Under the pieces are notes generated by a model, which saw only the letters and a list, made by a program, of their open reading frames with translations, did no database searches and was not told the origin of the DNA. DNA of 64,000 nucleotides, from the NCBI RefSeq assembly GCF_038900055.1, contig NZ_JBBMQM010000001.1:1240001-1304000 (forward strand). Reading direction: 5' to 3'. The position numbers and the translations under genes are program-made. The stretch is from Henriciella sp. AS95. Lineage in GTDB: Bacteria; Pseudomonadota; Alphaproteobacteria; Caulobacterales; Hyphomonadaceae. Below are positions 52,768 to 62,353 of the stretch, one piece after another. Every line of letters begins with the position of its first letter. The stretch's first letter is position 1.

Positions 52768-54837
52768 CTACTCCTCTGGCGCCTCAATCACCGGCACGTC
52801 CGTAAAGGGTTCGATACCGAAGGACGGATATATCTCTGTCGGGAAGTAGGCGACGCCGTCTTTCATGACCATCCGGATCGTCTTGATCGCCTTCAGGTCT
52901 TCAACAGGGTTGCCCTGAATGAGGAAGAAGTCGGCGAGCTTGCCCTCTTCGATTGAACCGACCTCATCGCCCATTCCAAGATAATCAGCGGCATCCTGTG
53001 TGGAGCGCCGCAGGATCTCGCCCGGCGTAAATCCGATGGTCTGGTAAAGCTCAAGCTCACGGTGAAGCGTGAGCGCGCCGCCGAGATCGGTCCCGAAGAG
53101 GATCAGGATACCGCGATCCTTCATCATCTGCAGAGTCTCGGTGATTTGATCGAAGGCACCGGCATAGGCGGCGTCGTCTTCGGGCGTTTCAATGTTCGAC
53201 CAGGCCTGACGGGCACTGCGCTGTACGCCGACTGGCATGTTGTCGATATAGTCCACCATGCCCGGGTTGAGTTCGCCATTGCGTGACAGCAGCAGGGATT
53301 CGTGGATCGCGAAGGTCGGATCGATTGCAACATCGTTCTCCACCATCAGGTCCAGAGTGTGCTGAACCGCGTCGGATGAGAGATCGAGCTTCGGCAGGCG
53401 CTGCAGGGCTGTCAGGCGCAGCAGGGTTCGCGTGTCCTCGTCTGCATCAAGCACCCATCCCAGCATCACCTGGTTGATGTGGGTCAGCTCATCATATCCG
53501 GCTTGGATCATCGTGTCGGCGCGAGAGAAAGCCGGAACGTGTCCGGCGACGCGCAGACCGCATTCGTGCGCCAGGTCCACCATTTCGGGCACCCATTCGC
53601 CCTTCATGGAATTGTAGATCTTGATCTGGTTGAAGACGCCCATCTCACAGGATTTGCGGACGGCGTCATTTGCCTCCTCCTGGCTGGTGACGATCATGCC
53701 ATTGTTCGAGTTGTATGGGCTTTTGCCCTCGATGAAGCTCGAGCGGACAATGCGTGGCCCCGCGAGCGTGCCGGCTTCGATCTTCTCGATCAGGTCCCCG
53801 AGGACGTCATTGTCATTGCCCATGTCGCGCACGAAAGTGACGCCGGCCGCCAGGTTCTGCATGGCTGCGTCCTGTCCCATATGACCATGCATGTCCGACA
53901 GGCCCGGCACCAGCGTGCCGCCCGCGCCATCAATGACATACTCGCCAGCGGCCGATGCGCCAGCCGCATCGATCGACACGATCCGCTCACCGTCCACGAG
54001 CACCGACGCGGGGGGTGTGAGGTCCATGGTGTTAGGATCGAAGATGCGGACATTTGTAATGCGGACGGGCGCATCGAATGAATGAGCCGTGTCCGCCTGC
54101 AATTGCTCAAACCGGGCCGTTGAATACTCGACGGCCTTTTCGCGCAAGCGGACGTCTTCGCTCTCATAGCCTTCCTTCACGATCAGGAATTCCGGGGAGA
54201 TCAGCGCGAACAGATCATCCTGATCATCGAGCAGAAAGTAGGTCGGATCGAGTTCCGGCCCGATCAGCGCATAGGATGTCACCGTCTCCTCTTCAGGTCC
54301 ACTGACAGGGAAGTCCTCGAGCTTTTGAAGGGACAGGGAGCCACCGGGCAATGCTGGTAGCGACTGGTCAGGGTCAGCAAGCAATGCATCGGAATACACA
54401 GCGAGAGAATAGGGCGTACCGGACTGGGCGATGTACATTGAAGGTTCGGTGATTTCAGCAGACCCATCGCCTGTCGAGTCTGTCCAGCTGGCCGACGAGC
54501 CGTCGAGCGTGAAGGTCTCATTGATCGCATTTCCGAACGTTGAGTTGCCTTTGACCGTCCACGAAACCGGAATACCGTTCTCACCAATCTCGACAGTTTC
54601 CAGCATGGTCGGACCGCGTCCATTATTGCGGTATTCGTAGTCGACACTGATCGTGTCATCGGCTTCGGTGACGACCATGTCGCCAATCTTCGTGCCGCTG
54701 ACGAGGATCGTATAAACCATGTCCGAAGGCGTGGCCGCTTCAGGCGCAATGGCGGGAGCCGTTTCGGAGTCGGTCGGCGAACTGCTGCATGCCGCCAAAG
54801 CGAGAATGCCAAGGCTGGCGGTGAGTGTCTTTTTCAT
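52768..54837 (-). CDS. Amidohydrolase-family lipoprotein with extra N-terminal domain
   Basis: A 689-residue protein starting at ATG 54837 (GAGGA nine bases before). The lipobox is ALAAC (Cys 17). Residues about 40-240 form a beta-rich domain without a known motif. The amidohydrolase barrel follows: LVPGLSDMHGHMG has the first metal HxH, AGHVPAFSRA, THINQVM and LFGTDLGGALTLHRELE the remaining metal ligands and catalytic Asp, and GEILRRSTQDAADYLGMGDEVGSIEEGKLADFF ends it. It resembles imidazolonepropionase-like secreted amidohydrolases. The substrate is unknown. It is the first gene before the FG-GAP and YaiI genes. Confidence 0.88.
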   Translation of the reverse strand: MKKTLTASLGILALAACSSSPTDSETAPAIAPEAATPSDMVYTILVSGTKIGDMVVTEADDTISVDYEYRNNGRGPTMLETVEIGENGIPVSWTVKGNSTFGNAINETFTLDGSSASWTDSTGDGSAEITEPSMYIAQSGTPYSLAVYSDALLADPDQSLPALPGGSLSLQKLEDFPVSGPEEETVTSYALIGPELDPTYFLLDDQDDLFALISPEFLIVKEGYESEDVRLREKAVEYSTARFEQLQADTAHSFDAPVRITNVRIFDPNTMDLTPPASVLVDGERIVSIDAAGASAAGEYVIDGAGGTLVPGLSDMHGHMGQDAAMQNLAAGVTFVRDMGNDNDVLGDLIEKIEAGTLAGPRIVRSSFIEGKSPYNSNNGMIVTSQEEANDAVRKSCEMGVFNQIKIYNSMKGEWVPEMVDLAHECGLRVAGHVPAFSRADTMIQAGYDELTHINQVMLGWVLDADEDTRTLLRLTALQRLPKLDLSSDAVQHTLDLMVENDVAIDPTFAIHESLLLSRNGELNPGMVDYIDNMPVGVQRSARQAWSNIETPEDDAAYAGAFDQITETLQMMKDRGILILFGTDLGGALTLHRELELYQTIGFTPGEILRRSTQDAADYLGMGDEVGSIEEGKLADFFLIQGNPVEDLKAIKTIRMVMKDGVAYFPTEIYPSFGIEPFTDVPVIEAPEE

Positions 54838-55006
54838 TGTCGTTTTCCTCATGCTGGCCGCACGCTTTTCGGTGCTCTGACTCAGTGCTGGCTGGCAACA
54901 AAGCACTCTCCTGCTCGGAAGGCGAGAGGTTGGGATTGAAACTTTTCAGTTCGGTCGATTTGTCATGTATTGTTCCTGGGTCAGTGAAACTGGCCGGACT
55001 GACAAG

Positions 55007-55019
55007 CTTGCATTGCAAG
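55007..55019. repeat. Thirteen-base inverted repeat overlapping the protease ribosome site
   Basis: CTTGCA-T-TGCAAG forms a perfect dyad directly before the AAGGGG ribosome site of the protease gene at 55030. It resembles a regulator binding site. Its central single base makes an RNA hairpin unlikely. Confidence 0.35.
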
Positions 55020-55029
55020 GGGACGCGAC

Positions 55030-55962
55030 ATGAAACGAATTGACGGTAAAAGTTCTGTTCTGCTGGGAGCGGCGCTGCTGCTGGCCGCTTCCTGTGTGGT
55101 TGAAGGTGAAGATGCGCTGGCCGAAGACTGGCCGGGCATTGCCTCTCTGCAGTTTGCGCAAGGCCGGTCAATGATGCACGAATGCGGCGCTTCGGTCATT
55201 GCAGAGCGATGGGTCCTGACCGCAGCCCATTGCGTAGACGAGGCCCGGATCGAGCGAAGTGGCAAAGCGGCTCAATTCCGGCGGCGCGAAGACGGCATGA
55301 TGCAGCGGCTCGGCCCCATGCGGGTTGCAATCGGGCGCACCGACCTTGCCGCCGACGAAGATGTCAAAACCTATGCGGTGACCGGCATTCACATCCATCC
55401 CGATTATGTCGCCGGAGAGTTCGAGCGTGGCAGTGACATTGCCCTGCTGCAGATCGAGGCAGGCTATAAAGGTCCATATATGCGTGTCGACGGGCTGGAC
55501 TCTGGGCCGGTCGATCTGGTCGAGGGCTCGTACGGTTACGTTGCCGGCTATGGAAATACAGAGGAGATGGACGCTTCGGAAGGCAGCCTGAATGCGCGTG
55601 GGCGCGCTGTCTACGCGCCGAGCCTGAGACTTCAGCAAGCGGCGCTCCTGCTCATAGGTCCTGATGAATGCAAAGCCGCCCTCGATGATGTCATCGAACG
55701 ACATGAGCTGGGGGGGATTTATGGTGATTACAGTATCGGTGAGACCACTGTGTGCGCGGGCGGTGGACAGACAGATTCCTGTTACGGTGATAGTGGCGGT
55801 CCGCTGGTGATGCGCGACGATTATGGCGAGCCGACCCAGATTGGTATTGTCAGCTGGGGGCTTGGTTGCGCCCGCGCCGGCAGCCCCGGTGTCTATACGC
55901 GGGCGGACCATTTTACGCCGTGGATCGAGCAAATAACGCAGCTGCAGTCGCCACCGGGCTAG
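55030..55962 (+). CDS. Trypsin-like serine protease (S1 family), exported
   Basis: A 310-residue protein. The N-terminal hydrophobic segment ends in AASC (Cys 22), a weak lipobox. The S1 catalytic triad is His 67 (WVLTAAHCVDE), Asp 136 (GSDIALLQIE) and Ser 255 (CYGDSGGPLV). Asp 249, six residues before the Ser, predicts trypsin-like cleavage after Arg/Lys. Cys pairs (HECG, AHC and ETTVCAG, LGCARAG) are placed as in secreted chymotrypsin-fold enzymes. There is no long propeptide. The gene is divergent from the amidohydrolase gene. Confidence 0.94.
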   Translation: MKRIDGKSSVLLGAALLLAASCVVEGEDALAEDWPGIASLQFAQGRSMMHECGASVIAERWVLTAAHCVDEARIERSGKAAQFRRREDGMMQRLGPMRVAIGRTDLAADEDVKTYAVTGIHIHPDYVAGEFERGSDIALLQIEAGYKGPYMRVDGLDSGPVDLVEGSYGYVAGYGNTEEMDASEGSLNARGRAVYAPSLRLQQAALLLIGPDECKAALDDVIERHELGGIYGDYSIGETTVCAGGGQTDSCYGDSGGPLVMRDDYGEPTQIGIVSWGLGCARAGSPGVYTRADHFTPWIEQITQLQSPPG

Positions 55963-56022
55963 ACGTGCGGGAACATCGCTCCAGCTTCATCGCTATTGCC
56001 CTAGCGATGCCCAGGAGTCCCC

Positions 56023-57333
56023 ATGCGCCAGATGTCCCCCATTCTCATAGTTTCGATTGCGGCGCTTTGCGTCGGTTGCGCAGGCAAGGCCGATGCGCCT
56101 GTCTCGATTGGTTACGGCGCGTCACCCGTGCTGCCGAAGCCGGAAAACAAGCTGATCCCGACGGTAAAGGTCGCCGATGCGACGGGCTGGCCGGCCGGCG
56201 AGATGCCGATTGCCGCTGACGGGCTGGAGGTACAGGCCTTCGCAAGCGGGCTCGACCATCCGCGCTGGCTCCACGTTCTGCCGAATGGCGATGTGCTGGT
56301 CGCAGAAACCAATGCGCCGCCACGGCCAGAGAATGGCGGGGGTATTCGAGGCTTCTTCATGAAACAGGCGATGGAGAAAGCCGGTGCCGCCGTGCCGAGC
56401 GCCAACAGGATCACGCTACTGCGCGACACCGACAGCGACGGCGTGGCCGATGAAAGCCATGCCTTTCTCACCGATCTCAATTCGCCCTTCGGCATGCAGC
56501 TTGTCGGCGACACGCTCTATGTGGCCAACACAGATGCGATTGTCGGTTTTCCCTATGAGGAGGGTGCAACAAGTATTAGCGCGCTCGGCGAAACGCTGAC
56601 GGAACTGCCGGCCGGCGAGATCAATCATCACTGGACGAAAAACATCCTCGCCTCTGAAGACGGCACGAAACTTTATGCGACCGTGGGCTCCAATTCGAAC
56701 GTGGCCGAGAACGGCATCGACGCCGAAGAGGGCCGCGCCGCGATCTGGGAAGTCGATATCGAAACCGGCGAGAAACGCCTCTTTGCAACGGGCCTGCGCA
56801 ATCCCAATGGCATGGACTGGAATCCCTCATCCGGCATGCTCTGGACCGCCGTCAATGAACGCGACGAACTCGGCGACAATCTGGTGCCTGACTATATGAC
56901 CTCGGTTCAGGATGGCGCCTTCTATGGCTGGCCGTGGAGCTATTATGGTGACACCGTCGACACGCGGGTCAAGCCGGCCAGGCCGGACATGGTCGCCAAG
57001 GCGATCGCGCCTGACTATGGGCTCGGCAGCCACACGGCCTCTCTCGGTCTCGAATTTTCCGAAGAGACAGATCTCGGCGCTGACTACGCCTCAGGCGCCT
57101 TTATCGGCCAGCACGGCTCCTGGAACCGGAAACCCCGAAGCGGCTACAAGGTCGTCTTCGTCCCGTTTGACGGCGCCCAGCCCTCGGGCCAGCCGCAGGA
57201 CGTGCTGACCGGCTTCCTCGATGGCAACAAGGCACGCGGCCGTCCGGTCGATGTCGCGACCGCAAAAGATGGCGCGCTTCTGGTGACCGATGATGTCGGC
57301 AACACCGTCTGGCGGATCAGCAAAGCGGACTAG
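56023..57333 (+). CDS. Sorbosone dehydrogenase-like, PQQ-dependent sugar dehydrogenase family protein
   Basis: A 436-residue exported protein (Cys 16 and Cys 19 near the end of the signal, so probably a lipoprotein). It has the six-bladed propeller pattern of L-sorbosone/soluble glucose dehydrogenases: GLDHPRWLHVLPNGDVLVAET, NSPFGMQLVGDTLYVANTD, TGLRNPNGMDWNPSSGMLW and IGQHGSWNRKPRSGYKVVFVPF. Such proteins may use PQQ, though the enzyme activity of most members is unproven. No PQQ synthesis genes are nearby. The start is supported by GGAG five bases before. Confidence 0.88.
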   Translation: MRQMSPILIVSIAALCVGCAGKADAPVSIGYGASPVLPKPENKLIPTVKVADATGWPAGEMPIAADGLEVQAFASGLDHPRWLHVLPNGDVLVAETNAPPRPENGGGIRGFFMKQAMEKAGAAVPSANRITLLRDTDSDGVADESHAFLTDLNSPFGMQLVGDTLYVANTDAIVGFPYEEGATSISALGETLTELPAGEINHHWTKNILASEDGTKLYATVGSNSNVAENGIDAEEGRAAIWEVDIETGEKRLFATGLRNPNGMDWNPSSGMLWTAVNERDELGDNLVPDYMTSVQDGAFYGWPWSYYGDTVDTRVKPARPDMVAKAIAPDYGLGSHTASLGLEFSEETDLGADYASGAFIGQHGSWNRKPRSGYKVVFVPFDGAQPSGQPQDVLTGFLDGNKARGRPVDVATAKDGALLVTDDVGNTVWRISKAD

Positions 57334-57357
57334 GGCAGGGCGACGTACTTGTAAAAA

Positions 57358-57412
57358 ATATTTGACAGTCAAAAATTTTTGACTATCTATCGTGTCAGAT
57401 ATTTTTGACACG
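57358..57412. promoter_or_regulatory. Promoter and operator array with repeated ATTTTTGACA half-sites
   Basis: The -35 box TTGACA (57362-57367) and TATCTA (57384-57389) are separated by 16 bases. Overlapping this are the perfect palindrome AGTCAAAAATTTTTGACT (57367-57384) and a second dyad with arms CGTGTCA (57391-57397) and TGACACG (57406-57412). The half-site resembling ATTTTTGACA occurs five times in alternating orientation (57358-57367, 57367-57376, 57375-57384, 57393-57402, 57401-57410). The AT-rich block is striking in its GC-rich surroundings. The XRE protein at 58332 is the likely binder. Confidence 0.65.
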
Positions 57413-57427
57413 GAGAGAAGACACGTC

Positions 57428-57850
57428 ATGTCATTCCACGAGAAATCGTCCTGGGCGATGGCCGCCGTCATGCTGGCTGGCCTCATCTACTATTTCAGCC
57501 TGGTTGACCGCATGTCGAAGGGCATGGAGACGCTCGCGCCGCCCGTCCTGCCGGTCGTGGTGACCTATGTGGTCGTCATCGTCATCCTGTCGATTGCGAG
57601 CCATATCCTGATCGCCATCTCCAAACCGTCCGAAGCCGACGACACGATGGATGAGCGCGACAAGCTGATCGCCGCCCGCGCCGGAAACATCGCTGGCGTG
57701 CTGCTCGGGCTCGGCGTGCTGGGCGGGCTGGGCGCCTACCTCTTCACCTATGATGGCAACCTCATGTTCCACACTGTCTTCGGCGCGATGATGATCGCCC
57801 AGATCGCCGAATATGGCGCGCGGATCGTCTACTACCGCGGCGGCTTCTGA
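57428..57850 (+). CDS. Small membrane protein A of an XRE-linked pair (DUF2178-like)
   Basis: A 140-residue protein with four predicted helices (about 10-28, 36-58, 88-108, 112-135). Its central segment DTMDERDKLIAARAGN resembles the cytoplasmic DER motif of small DUF2178-type membrane proteins, which are often paired with a short XRE regulator. It shares this motif, length and helix order with the following protein, so they are paralogues. ATG at 57428 was selected. A frame extension to 57392 lies in the operator. Confidence 0.72.
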   Translation: MSFHEKSSWAMAAVMLAGLIYYFSLVDRMSKGMETLAPPVLPVVVTYVVVIVILSIASHILIAISKPSEADDTMDERDKLIAARAGNIAGVLLGLGVLGGLGAYLFTYDGNLMFHTVFGAMMIAQIAEYGARIVYYRGGF

Positions 57851-57891
57851 GCCGACCTGAACCCATGTCTGCCTCAAACACGGAGACTTCC

Positions 57892-58329
57892 ATGCCTTAC
57901 TGGGAACGCAATACCATCATCCTGGGGCTCGGCAGCCTGATCGGTGGTACCTACTATCTCGTCATGGTGCTCATCCAGTCGATGGCCATTGGCGCCGTCG
58001 CACCGCCCAGCCTGTTCACCTTCATCAGCTACCTCGTCCTTCAGATCGCGATTTCGGCGATTGGCGTGTCGGTTTCGACCGCTCGAGCCTCAAAAGGCGG
58101 AGAACTCGCGGGCCTGCCCGGCGGCATGGATGAACGCGATACTCTGGTGAAAACGAAATCCGAAGCCGGGTATGGCCACCTGGTCTCGGCCGTGATGTTC
58201 CTCGCCCTCGCCGCCTGGTTCATTCACCAGAATGCAAACCTGCTGTTTCACAGCGTTGTAGTGGGTCTTGTCTTCGGCGAACTCGGCCGCGCGGTTATTC
58301 AACTCGTCAATTACCGCCGAGGCGTCTGA
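57892..58329 (+). CDS. Small membrane protein B of an XRE-linked pair (paralogue of A)
   Basis: A 145-residue, four-helix membrane protein. The loop GGMDERDTLVKTKSEAGYG aligns with DTMDERDKLIAARAGN of protein A, and the C-termini also match (GRAVIQLVNYRRGV and GARIVYYRGGF). ATG 57892 has GGAG seven bases upstream, and I prefer it to ATG 57865. The stop is three bases before the XRE gene, so all three genes form one transcript. The function is unknown. Confidence 0.72.
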   Translation: MPYWERNTIILGLGSLIGGTYYLVMVLIQSMAIGAVAPPSLFTFISYLVLQIAISAIGVSVSTARASKGGELAGLPGGMDERDTLVKTKSEAGYGHLVSAVMFLALAAWFIHQNANLLFHSVVVGLVFGELGRAVIQLVNYRRGV

Positions 58330-58331
58330 CA

Positions 58332-58550
58332 ATGGCCAAACGCCCCCCGATCACCAATCGCGTGAAGGAACTGCGCGAAGCTCATGACGGCATGAGCCAG
58401 GCCGCACTCGCCAAGGCGATCGGCGTCACTCGCCAGACCGTCATCGCGATAGAGCAGGGGCGCTATTCGCCCTCGCTTGAAAGCGCCTTCCGGATATCGC
58501 GCGTGTTCGGCGTCGGTCTCGAAGATGTCTTTGGTTGGACGGAAGACTGA
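58332..58550 (+). CDS. XRE-family HTH transcriptional regulator (small, YozG-like)
   Basis: A 72-residue protein consisting only of a Cro/CI-type helix-turn-helix domain: MSQAALAKAIGVTRQTVIAIEQGRYSPSLES is the two-helix core (about 21-50), and VFGVGLEDVFGWTED ends it. It has no ligand domain, so it probably senses something through the membrane proteins or acts as a simple repressor. It is coded as the third gene of the pair's operon and likely binds the operator array at 57358-57412. Confidence 0.9.
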   Translation: MAKRPPITNRVKELREAHDGMSQAALAKAIGVTRQTVIAIEQGRYSPSLESAFRISRVFGVGLEDVFGWTED

Positions 58551-58629
58551 ACAGCCGCATCGGAGCCTTGGCGTCAGCGACGCGTTGATCAGTCAGGAAC
58601 AAACGTCCCCCTGATCAGAAGGATCGCTC

Positions 58630-59595
58630 ATGACCCGCCCAATTCTCCACCTCACTACCGCCGCGCTCGCTCTTGGTATCGCCGCGCCCGCCGCTTTGGC
58701 GTCCGTCGCCCCGGAGGATGTGAATTCGGCCAGTTATGAGGGCGGCGCGCTGCCGGATGGTCAGAGCGCCATCACTGCGAAAGTGCAGGTCATGCTCGAT
58801 CGGGCTGGCGTCTCGCCAGGCGTAATTGACGGCTACACGGGTGAGAATGTCGACAATGCCATTCGCGATTTTGAAGAGATGAATGGCTTTGAGATCGACG
58901 GCGTCATGGACGAGAAAGTCTGGGAAGCGCTCGGCGAGGCTGACACGCTCACCACGACTTACACGATCACCGAAGAAGACCTCGCCGGCCTGATGCCGGA
59001 CCTGACCCATGATTATGGCGATTTCGCCAAACGCGACCGGCTTGGCTTCCGGACTATCGAGGAACTGGTCGCAGAGGCCTACCACATGGACCGCGACCTT
59101 CTCATCGACATGAACCCGGACGCCGACTGGTCAGCCGGGTCGGAGGTGGCGGTGCTCGATCCGGGGGCCGCTCTTGAAGGCAAGGTCGCGAAGATCACCG
59201 CTGACAAGTCCAGGGCGCAGCTCCTCGCCTATGACGCTGATGACAAGCTTATCGCCAGCTATCCGGCAACGATCGGTTCCAGCGACACGCCGAGCCCGGA
59301 AGGCAGCTACAAGGTGACCGCAATCGCGATTAATCCGACCTATTCCTACAATCCGGAAAAGAACTTCCAGCAGGGCGATAATGCAGAGGCGATGACGCTT
59401 CCGCCCGGCCCGAACGGCCCCGTCGGTACGGTCTGGATCGATCTGGAAAAGGACACGTTCGGCCTCCACGGCACCGAAGATCCGCACCTTGTTGGCAAGG
59501 AACAGTCACATGGCTGTATCCGCCTGACGAACTGGGACGCGACTGAACTTGCCGGGATGGTCGATGAGGGCGTCGAAGTGACATTTAGCGATTAG
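58630..59595 (+). CDS. L,D-transpeptidase with peptidoglycan-binding domain
   Basis: A 321-residue exported protein (signal cleaved near ALAS). Residues about 50-105 form a PG-binding-1-like domain (VQVMLDRAGVSPGVIDGYTGENVDNAIRDFE). The YkuD catalytic domain follows, with the HGTED His and the SHGCIRL motif whose Cys is at about residue 296. It makes 3-3 cross-links or attaches proteins to the wall. AAGGA precedes the ATG at 58630. Confidence 0.95.
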   Translation: MTRPILHLTTAALALGIAAPAALASVAPEDVNSASYEGGALPDGQSAITAKVQVMLDRAGVSPGVIDGYTGENVDNAIRDFEEMNGFEIDGVMDEKVWEALGEADTLTTTYTITEEDLAGLMPDLTHDYGDFAKRDRLGFRTIEELVAEAYHMDRDLLIDMNPDADWSAGSEVAVLDPGAALEGKVAKITADKSRAQLLAYDADDKLIASYPATIGSSDTPSPEGSYKVTAIAINPTYSYNPEKNFQQGDNAEAMTLPPGPNGPVGTVWIDLEKDTFGLHGTEDPHLVGKEQSHGCIRLTNWDATELAGMVDEGVEVTFSD

Positions 59596-59654
59596 GAACC
59601 ATTGCCCCGGTTTCAGTCGCCAGCCTTGCGGAAACCTGCTAGGTTCACATCGTC

Positions 59655-60191
59655 ATGCAAGAGGATATCCACGAGCTGGTCGAGCGGGTTTACGCCGCGC
59701 GCCGGGACGCAAGCCCCGACGAAGCTCACGCTCTTGCCAGAGATGCACTCGAATATGCGCGCGGCGCGAATGATCCGGAACTGCTCGTCCGCGCCCTGAT
59801 GGCCAAGGGACAGTGCTATCGCGACGAAGGCCGGTTCGAGGACGCTGAAAAGCTCTATGTCGAAGCAACCAATATTTGCCGGCGCGAGCGTGTCTCGCCG
59901 CTGGTGACAGCGCATGTCATACGTCATCTTGGCGATGTCACCGCCGAGCTTGGCCGGTTCGGCCTCGCCCAGACCCATTATGAGGAAGCGCTCGATCTAT
60001 ATCGCGAGATTGACGATCTGCCGCCTGCGACGCTGGCGAATGCGATCCGGCCGCTCGCCCGCCTTCTGGATATTCTCGACCACCGCGCCGAAGCTGTCGA
60101 CCACTGGCGCGAAGCGCTTGATCTCTATGAGGAAGCGAATGTCCGCGCTGGCGTCGAGGAATGTACGCGGCGTCTCAACGGCGCAGCTTAG
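59655..60191 (+). CDS. TPR-repeat protein
   Basis: A 178-residue cytoplasmic protein with at least four helical tetratricopeptide-like repeats: PELLVRALMAKGQCYRDEGRFEDAEKLYVEA, HVIRHLGDVTAELGRFGLAQTHYEEALDLY and LRPLARLLDILDHRAEAVDHW-like segments. No other domain is present. Its partner and function are unknown. The gene converges with ttcA. Confidence 0.8.
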   Translation: MQEDIHELVERVYAARRDASPDEAHALARDALEYARGANDPELLVRALMAKGQCYRDEGRFEDAEKLYVEATNICRRERVSPLVTAHVIRHLGDVTAELGRFGLAQTHYEEALDLYREIDDLPPATLANAIRPLARLLDILDHRAEAVDHWREALDLYEEANVRAGVEECTRRLNGAA

Positions 60192-60203
60192 GGCGGGAGC
60201 CGC

Positions 60204-61079
60204 CTAGAAAGGCACGTTCGGATCGTCCTCGCCGGTCCCACCAAGTGCCAGGCCCGCAAAGTCAAACACGCGCGGGTCATGCAGGTGGCTCGGGCGCACG
60301 GTGGCCAGCGCATGTGCCATGACCTGCCGCACGCCCGGCTTCTTGCGCTCCCACTCATCCAGCATCTGCTTCATCGCAACGCGCTGGAGCCCATCCTGAG
60401 AGCCGCAGAGATTGCACGGGATGATCGGGAAGTTCATCGCCTCGGCAAACTTCGCCAGGTCGTCCTCGGCGCAGGTGATCAGCGGCCGCAGCACGAACAT
60501 GTCGCCGGCATCATTGAGCAGCTTTGGCGGCATCGCCGCCATCCGCCCGCCATGCACAAGGTTCATCATGAAGGTCTCAAGCGCATCGTCGCGGTGATGG
60601 CCGAGCACGATCGCCTCACAGCCTTGCTCGCGCGCGATACGGTAGAGGATCCCCCGGCGCAGACGCGAACACATCGAGCAGAAAGTCCGCCCCTCCGGCA
60701 CCTTCTCCGTCACGATGGAATAGGTGTCCTCGGTCTCGATCCGATATTTCACGCCGACCTTGTCGAGCCATTCCGGCAGGACATGTTTCGGAAAACCCGG
60801 CTGGCCCTGATCGAGATTGCAGGCGATCAGCTCGACCGGCAGCGCGCCCTGCCATTGCAGGTCCAGCAGTGCGGCGAGCAGGCCATAAGAGTCCTTGCCA
60901 CCTGACAGGCAGACCAGCCATTTCGGCTTGTCGGCGCGCGCTCGGTCGACCATGCCGAAATCGTCAATCGCCTGCAGCGCATTGCGCACGATCCGCTTGC
61001 GCAGCTTCTTGAAGGTCACGCTCTTGGGCACATCAGCAAAGAGCGGCGGGACCATGCCCGTCATCATATCGTCAGCCAT
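60204..61079 (-). CDS. ttcA: tRNA 2-thiocytidine biosynthesis protein TtcA
   Basis: The 291-residue enzyme thiolates cytidine 32 of certain tRNAs. [19 protein letters not shown] (SGGKDS 59-64) is the PP-loop for ATP, and CSMC (134-137) and CNLC (222-225) are the conserved CxxC pairs that bind the [4Fe-4S] cluster. The start at 61079 (AGAAGG before) overlaps the end of the LtrA-like gene by eight bases. The open frame continues to 61148, but that would lie inside the LtrA-like gene. Confidence 0.95.
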   Translation of the reverse strand: MADDMMTGMVPPLFADVPKSVTFKKLRKRIVRNALQAIDDFGMVDRARADKPKWLVCLSGGKDSYGLLAALLDLQWQGALPVELIACNLDQGQPGFPKHVLPEWLDKVGVKYRIETEDTYSIVTEKVPEGRTFCSMCSRLRRGILYRIAREQGCEAIVLGHHRDDALETFMMNLVHGGRMAAMPPKLLNDAGDMFVLRPLITCAEDDLAKFAEAMNFPIIPCNLCGSQDGLQRVAMKQMLDEWERKKPGVRQVMAHALATVRPSHLHDPRVFDFAGLALGGTGEDDPNVPF

Positions 61080-62256
61080 GACGGCCTTCTGCCATGCCTT
61101 GCCCCTCTGACGCCAGAGGCGGTGGCACCCGCCAGACGAGCGCGCCAAATGCGATCAGCGCGAACATCCAGCTCGGAGATCCCAGGAAGGACGCAATAAG
61201 CGCGACCAGCGCCATGACCGGCAAGGCGACCTGCCGGTTGCCCAGGGAATGGTACCGATCCCGAACGAACCAGAGTGACAGGAAGTAGACCGCCAAAGGT
61301 CCGCCCATCCACCAGGCAACATAGTCCTGTGTGGTGTGGCTATGATGAGTCGCCAAGTCGAGCTCGGCCGCAATGCCAGCGCCAATGGCGGCGATCGACC
61401 CAAAAACGAGGAGGTGGCCATAGCCCCAGCTAAATGCCGTTGCAAAGTCGCTCGACACCAGATGGTCGCCTTTGCAGAAATAGAGGCTGAACAGGCAGAA
61501 GACGAGCACGAGTGCAGCGACCGCCGTGATCACGGGACCGATGGCGGCGTGTTCTCCGTAAAGCGCGCCAAAGCCGAGACTGATTGCCAGCACGACTTCA
61601 CCGAGCGAGATGATGGTCAGCAGGCCATAGCGCTCGATCATGTGATGGCGGTGGAATGGTGTTTGTCTTGCCCGCTCGGCGAAGAGTGGCACTGCAAATT
61701 CAACAAGAAAAATGGCGATGCCCGCGGCGTAGAATAAAGGACTTCCGGGCACAGTCAGGACGTAGAAGGCGATCCAGAGCAATTGTGCGAACATCACCCC
61801 GAAGCCATATCTGAGACAGGTCTTGCGATAGGCCATGTTTCCGGCGGCCCGGAACCAGAGCACGGCCATGGCAACACGCATGACGGTCCAGCCAAGAATA
61901 CCCCAGCTAAAATCGCCGGTCTCGAACATATAGGCCGCACCGCCTGCGAATAGAACTTCGCCACCCATCAGCACCATGACAAGCGTGCGATAGAACGGCC
62001 CGTCATTGTCGAAGGCAGACGCAAACCAGGTAAAGTTCATCCAGGCCCACCAGATGCCGATAAAGAGAAAGGCGAAGATGGGGAGCTTTTCGACACCATG
62101 CCCTTCGCTGATCGCGTGATGCAGGCCAGCAGTGATCGCAGCAATCGCCACGACGCTAATCAGGTCAAAGAAAAGCTCAAGAGGCGTTGCGGCCCTGTGC
62201 GGCACATCAGGATCGCGCGCCGGAAGCGGCAGGAGCGAGAAATAGCGCTGGAGCAT
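61072..62256 (-). CDS. LtrA-like (low temperature requirement A) membrane protein
   Basis: A 394-residue protein with about ten to twelve membrane helices. [20 protein letters not shown] near the N-terminus, [18 protein letters not shown] and [24 protein letters not shown] are the characteristic LtrA segments. LtrA was named for low-temperature growth of Listeria, and the biochemical function remains unknown. ATG 62256 is preferred over the TTG codon immediately before it, as GGGGGAC is best spaced for it. It is coupled to ttcA. Confidence 0.9.
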   Translation of the reverse strand: MLQRYFSLLPLPARDPDVPHRAATPLELFFDLISVVAIAAITAGLHHAISEGHGVEKLPIFAFLFIGIWWAWMNFTWFASAFDNDGPFYRTLVMVLMGGEVLFAGGAAYMFETGDFSWGILGWTVMRVAMAVLWFRAAGNMAYRKTCLRYGFGVMFAQLLWIAFYVLTVPGSPLFYAAGIAIFLVEFAVPLFAERARQTPFHRHHMIERYGLLTIISLGEVVLAISLGFGALYGEHAAIGPVITAVAALVLVFCLFSLYFCKGDHLVSSDFATAFSWGYGHLLVFGSIAAIGAGIAAELDLATHHSHTTQDYVAWWMGGPLAVYFLSLWFVRDRYHSLGNRQVALPVMALVALIASFLGSPSWMFALIAFGALVWRVPPPLASEGQGMAEGRHG

Positions 62257-62353
62257 CAAATGTCCCCCTTCAACACGGGAGAACTCTCACCGAAGCGGTC
62301 GCAGCGCGCAAGCCTCCACTTATTCGCGTTTGCGGACAGGGTGTATTGTGCCT

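Noticed and set aside
58332-58550. Antitoxin of a toxin-antitoxin pair
   Set aside because: The XRE protein is linked to two membrane proteins rather than to a toxin-like partner, and the following gene is an L,D-transpeptidase.
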